Source: Lachnospiraceae bacterium
Lineage (GTDB): Bacteria; Bacillota; Clostridia; Lachnospirales; Lachnospiraceae
Assembly (NCBI GenBank): GCA_017476305.1
Contig: JAFVAA010000889.1
Location: 1 to 7,179, forward strand
Direction: 5' to 3'
DNA: 7,179 nt
A program made the translations under genes and the position numbers. The notes under the pieces were generated by a model. The model was not told the origin of the DNA. It ran no database searches and saw only the letters and a list, made by a program, of their open reading frames with translations. Shown in pieces: positions 5,445-7,179 of the stretch (position 1 is its first letter; every line of letters begins with the position of its first letter).

Positions 5445-5483
5445 TTACGATACGGCAAACACAGATTTCTCTGCGTTCACCAT
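5445..5483 (-). CDS. Possible 12-residue leader peptide between mob and tnpV
   Basis: ATG at 5483 preceded by AGGAG with a 5-base spacing, encoding MVNAEKSVFAVS and a TAA stop. It lies wholly in the gap between the relaxase and tnpV. The ribosome binding site is as good as those of real genes here, but 12 codons are too few to judge coding character. It could be a regulatory leader, the remnant of a gene, or nothing. Confidence 0.25.
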   Translation of the reverse strand: MVNAEKSVFAVS

Positions 5484-5507
5484 ACCTGCTCCTGTTATTT
5501 ATTACAA

Positions 5508-7179
5508 CTATCTGATCTGTTTCCACCCCGTCATTCTTTCATCTCCTGCCGCCTGCAATCCAAGCCTCTGATACCGCCCGATTTTCTCCAATCTCTCACA
5601 TTCCTCTCTTCCGATCGCTGACCGGATATTTTCGTATGCCTCCTTCGTTTCCTTTAACTGCTCATTTTCTGTGCTGAGTTTCATCACATATTCCGTTGTT
5701 TTTGCTTTGTACTCTTGTAAGTCCTCCTGTCCTCTCAGCCTGCTCCTGAGATCGAGTACCTCCCTGTAAAGTGACCGGATCATGTCTTTCAGTTTATTCA
5801 CTAACGGAAGTGCTATCTTCTGGAAGAACTCCCTGACCGACATAAACCTTGATGGTTCCGGCAGGCTCCATTCTGCCCCGGACAACTGCCGTTCCAGGCT
5901 GTCCATCTGCCTGTTCGTATCTTTTGCCCTAGCGACCTCTTCCTGATGATCCCGCAGCATCTTTTTCTGCTCGTCAATATCCATCTGCATCTCCATCATC
6001 TGAACTTGAAGGATATCCGCTTTGTCCTGTGCCTTCTCTATGCGGTCATTAATCTCAGAAAGTGTGCCCTCTGCCGTTTCCAGCTCTTTCCTTACCTGTT
6101 CCTTCCTGTCGCAAAGTTTCCCGATCTCACCATCTAACCCCTCTTTCTGCATATTCAGATCATCAATCTCGCTTTGTTTGGAACCGACCATCTTCTGATA
6201 GAACTGATAATCCGACTGCACGCTGTCCCTGAGAATCTTTTTTACTGACAAATCCTGCTCCACAGATTGCAGTTCCTTTGAGGCTTTTTCTGTTTCTACT
6301 CTCTGGTCTGCTATCTGCCTAGAATTTTGTGAAATGATCGCATTGCCTTCTTCTATCCTGTCATTCAGTTCCTGCAGAAGTTCTCGCCTCTCTTCTGCTT
6401 GCCGTCCGGAATCTGCAATATCCTGTTGGATGTCATACAGCTCATCATCCTTCTCCGAAATCATCGTATCGAGTTTCTGTATGGTCTCCCGGTTATCCGC
6501 TATGATATCTGCCTGTGATTTTTTTATCTCTCCAAGTGAATCCACCTCCTTCTGCACCTGCTCTTTCTTCACCACCGTATCGGATAATTCCGCTGCCTTC
6601 TGCCCGATCTCATGCTCCAAAATCTGCACTTCCTCTTTCCGCTTTTTCTTCTTAAAATCATATACGGAAAGATGTTCCTCTTTCGTGCCAAGTTGTTTCC
6701 AGCGGATCTCATACCGCTCCATCACTCCGGCAAGTGCCTCTTTTTCGCTGTCCGTCCATCTGCTCCATTCACTGCACCTTTTCCCTTCTCCTACAAATCC
6801 CTGTGCTGCCAATGCACCTTTTAATGTGTTCCTGACCGTAAGCCCACGCCTGCTGTCTGTAATATAAGGAACAAAGTCAATATGCAGATGCGGTGTCGCT
6901 TCATCCATATGCAGAACCGCATTGAACACATACAGGTTCGGATTCCTCGTCTGAAACTCCTCCATATATTCCGCAAGAATCTCCTTTGCCAATCCCGCCA
7001 TCTCCGAATCTTTTACGCCCATGTCATCCCGGTTCCCAATCTGCACGATCATCTCATAAAATAGTTTCTCCTGCCGGCTCTGTCGTATCTTTTCGTAATA
7101 ATCAACAATCTTCCGGTCTTTCCGTTTCTGTCTGCTGTTATACTCCTGTAATGCGTTGTCAAACAGTTTGTGATACACC
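5508..7179 (-). CDS. mob: MobV (Pre/Mob) family relaxase, N-terminus outside the window
   Basis: At least 556 residues, open to the window edge. MobV relaxases nick the transfer origin and lead the strand into the recipient. The catalytic metal-binding motif is intact: H90-M-D-E-A-T-P-H97-L-H99 followed by IDFVP, counting from the first complete codon at 7178. Before it, NALQEYNSRQKRKDRKI (8-24) and DYYEKIRQSRQEKLFYE (26-42) are typical Mob/Pre N-terminal domain sequence; the start and motif I should be some 100 residues further right. Behind the domain, about residues 180-430 are an almost unbroken coiled coil rich in E, K, Q and D, usual for long MobV proteins, then a helical tail. Close relatives include TnpZ of Tn4451. 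The oriT (RSA-like) site is expected upstream of the gene, beyond the window. It ends TAG at 5508, 116 bp before tnpV. Confidence 0.93.
   Translation of the reverse strand, partial: VYHKLFDNALQEYNSRQKRKDRKIVDYYEKIRQSRQEKLFYEMIVQIGNRDDMGVKDSEMAGLAKEILAEYMEEFQTRNPNLYVFNAVLHMDEATPHLHIDFVPYITDSRRGLTVRNTLKGALAAQGFVGEGKRCSEWSRWTDSEKEALAGVMERYEIRWKQLGTKEEHLSVYDFKKKKRKEEVQILEHEIGQKAAELSDTVVKKEQVQKEVDSLGEIKKSQADIIADNRETIQKLDTMISEKDDELYDIQQDIADSGRQAEERRELLQELNDRIEEGNAIISQNSRQIADQRVETEKASKELQSVEQDLSVKKILRDSVQSDYQFYQKMVGSKQSEIDDLNMQKEGLDGEIGKLCDRKEQVRKELETAEGTLSEINDRIEKAQDKADILQVQMMEMQMDIDEQKKMLRDHQEEVARAKDTNRQMDSLERQLSGAEWSLPEPSRFMSVREFFQKIALPLVNKLKDMIRSLYREVLDLRSRLRGQEDLQEYKAKTTEYVMKLSTENEQLKETKEAYENIRSAIGREECERLEKIGRYQRLGLQAAGDERMTGWKQIR

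Noticed and set aside
6334..6867. 177-codon serine-rich plus-strand frame
   Set aside because: It mirrors the glutamate- and lysine-rich coiled coil of the relaxase on the other strand.

Overview
The window looks like an accessory, mobile-element region from a low-to-moderate-GC Firmicute, most likely a gut Clostridia/Lachnospiraceae-type bacterium. The basis is protein style, AGGAGG-type ribosome binding sites, TTGAAT/TATAAT-type promoters, and the pairing of a MobV/Pre relaxase with a TnpV-like protein. No species call is possible from this alone. Every gene I can support reads on the minus strand, so transcription runs from high to low coordinates.

Layout in transcription order: (1) 7179-5508, a MobV (Pre/Mob) relaxase whose N-terminus lies outside the window. 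(2) A 116-bp gap with a possible 12-codon leader ORF and a near-palindrome, then tnpV (5391-5023). Mob plus TnpV recalls Tn4451/Tn4453-type mobilizable elements; the expected large serine recombinase is not in this window. (3) A promoter at about 5003-4975 starts the cargo: a short family I inorganic pyrophosphatase-like protein (4903-4526) and an unrecognised three-helix membrane protein (4471-4145). (4) After a 147-bp repeat-bearing gap comes a tightly packed set of small enzyme genes: Nudix hydrolase, GNAT acetyltransferase, AadA/ANT-type nucleotidyltransferase (frameshifted), GNAT, GNAT (internally deleted), GNAT, and a P-loop adenylate-kinase-like protein. (5) At the far end, a fresh promoter and strong ribosome binding site drive an AbrB/MazE-type DNA-binding protein whose first 17 complete codons are in the window.

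The cargo reads as a run of group-transfer and nucleotide-handling enzymes (four GNATs, one nucleotidyltransferase, one Nudix, one pyrophosphatase-like, one small kinase) with gaps of 15-65 bp and one ancestral 16-bp overlap. Such genes typically modify small molecules such as aminoglycosides or nucleotides, but no substrate can be assigned from sequence. Two of the genes are damaged: the nucleotidyltransferase has lost one base near codon 208, and one GNAT has lost roughly 80 central codons with a frame change. The array therefore seems to be passenger DNA under mixed selection. I did not find a clearly new biological system; the most useful observations are the two broken genes, the promoter-like sequence overlapping a start codon, and the antitoxin-like gene at the edge. 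No tRNA, rRNA, CRISPR array, insertion sequence, attC-like site or convincing intrinsic terminator was seen.
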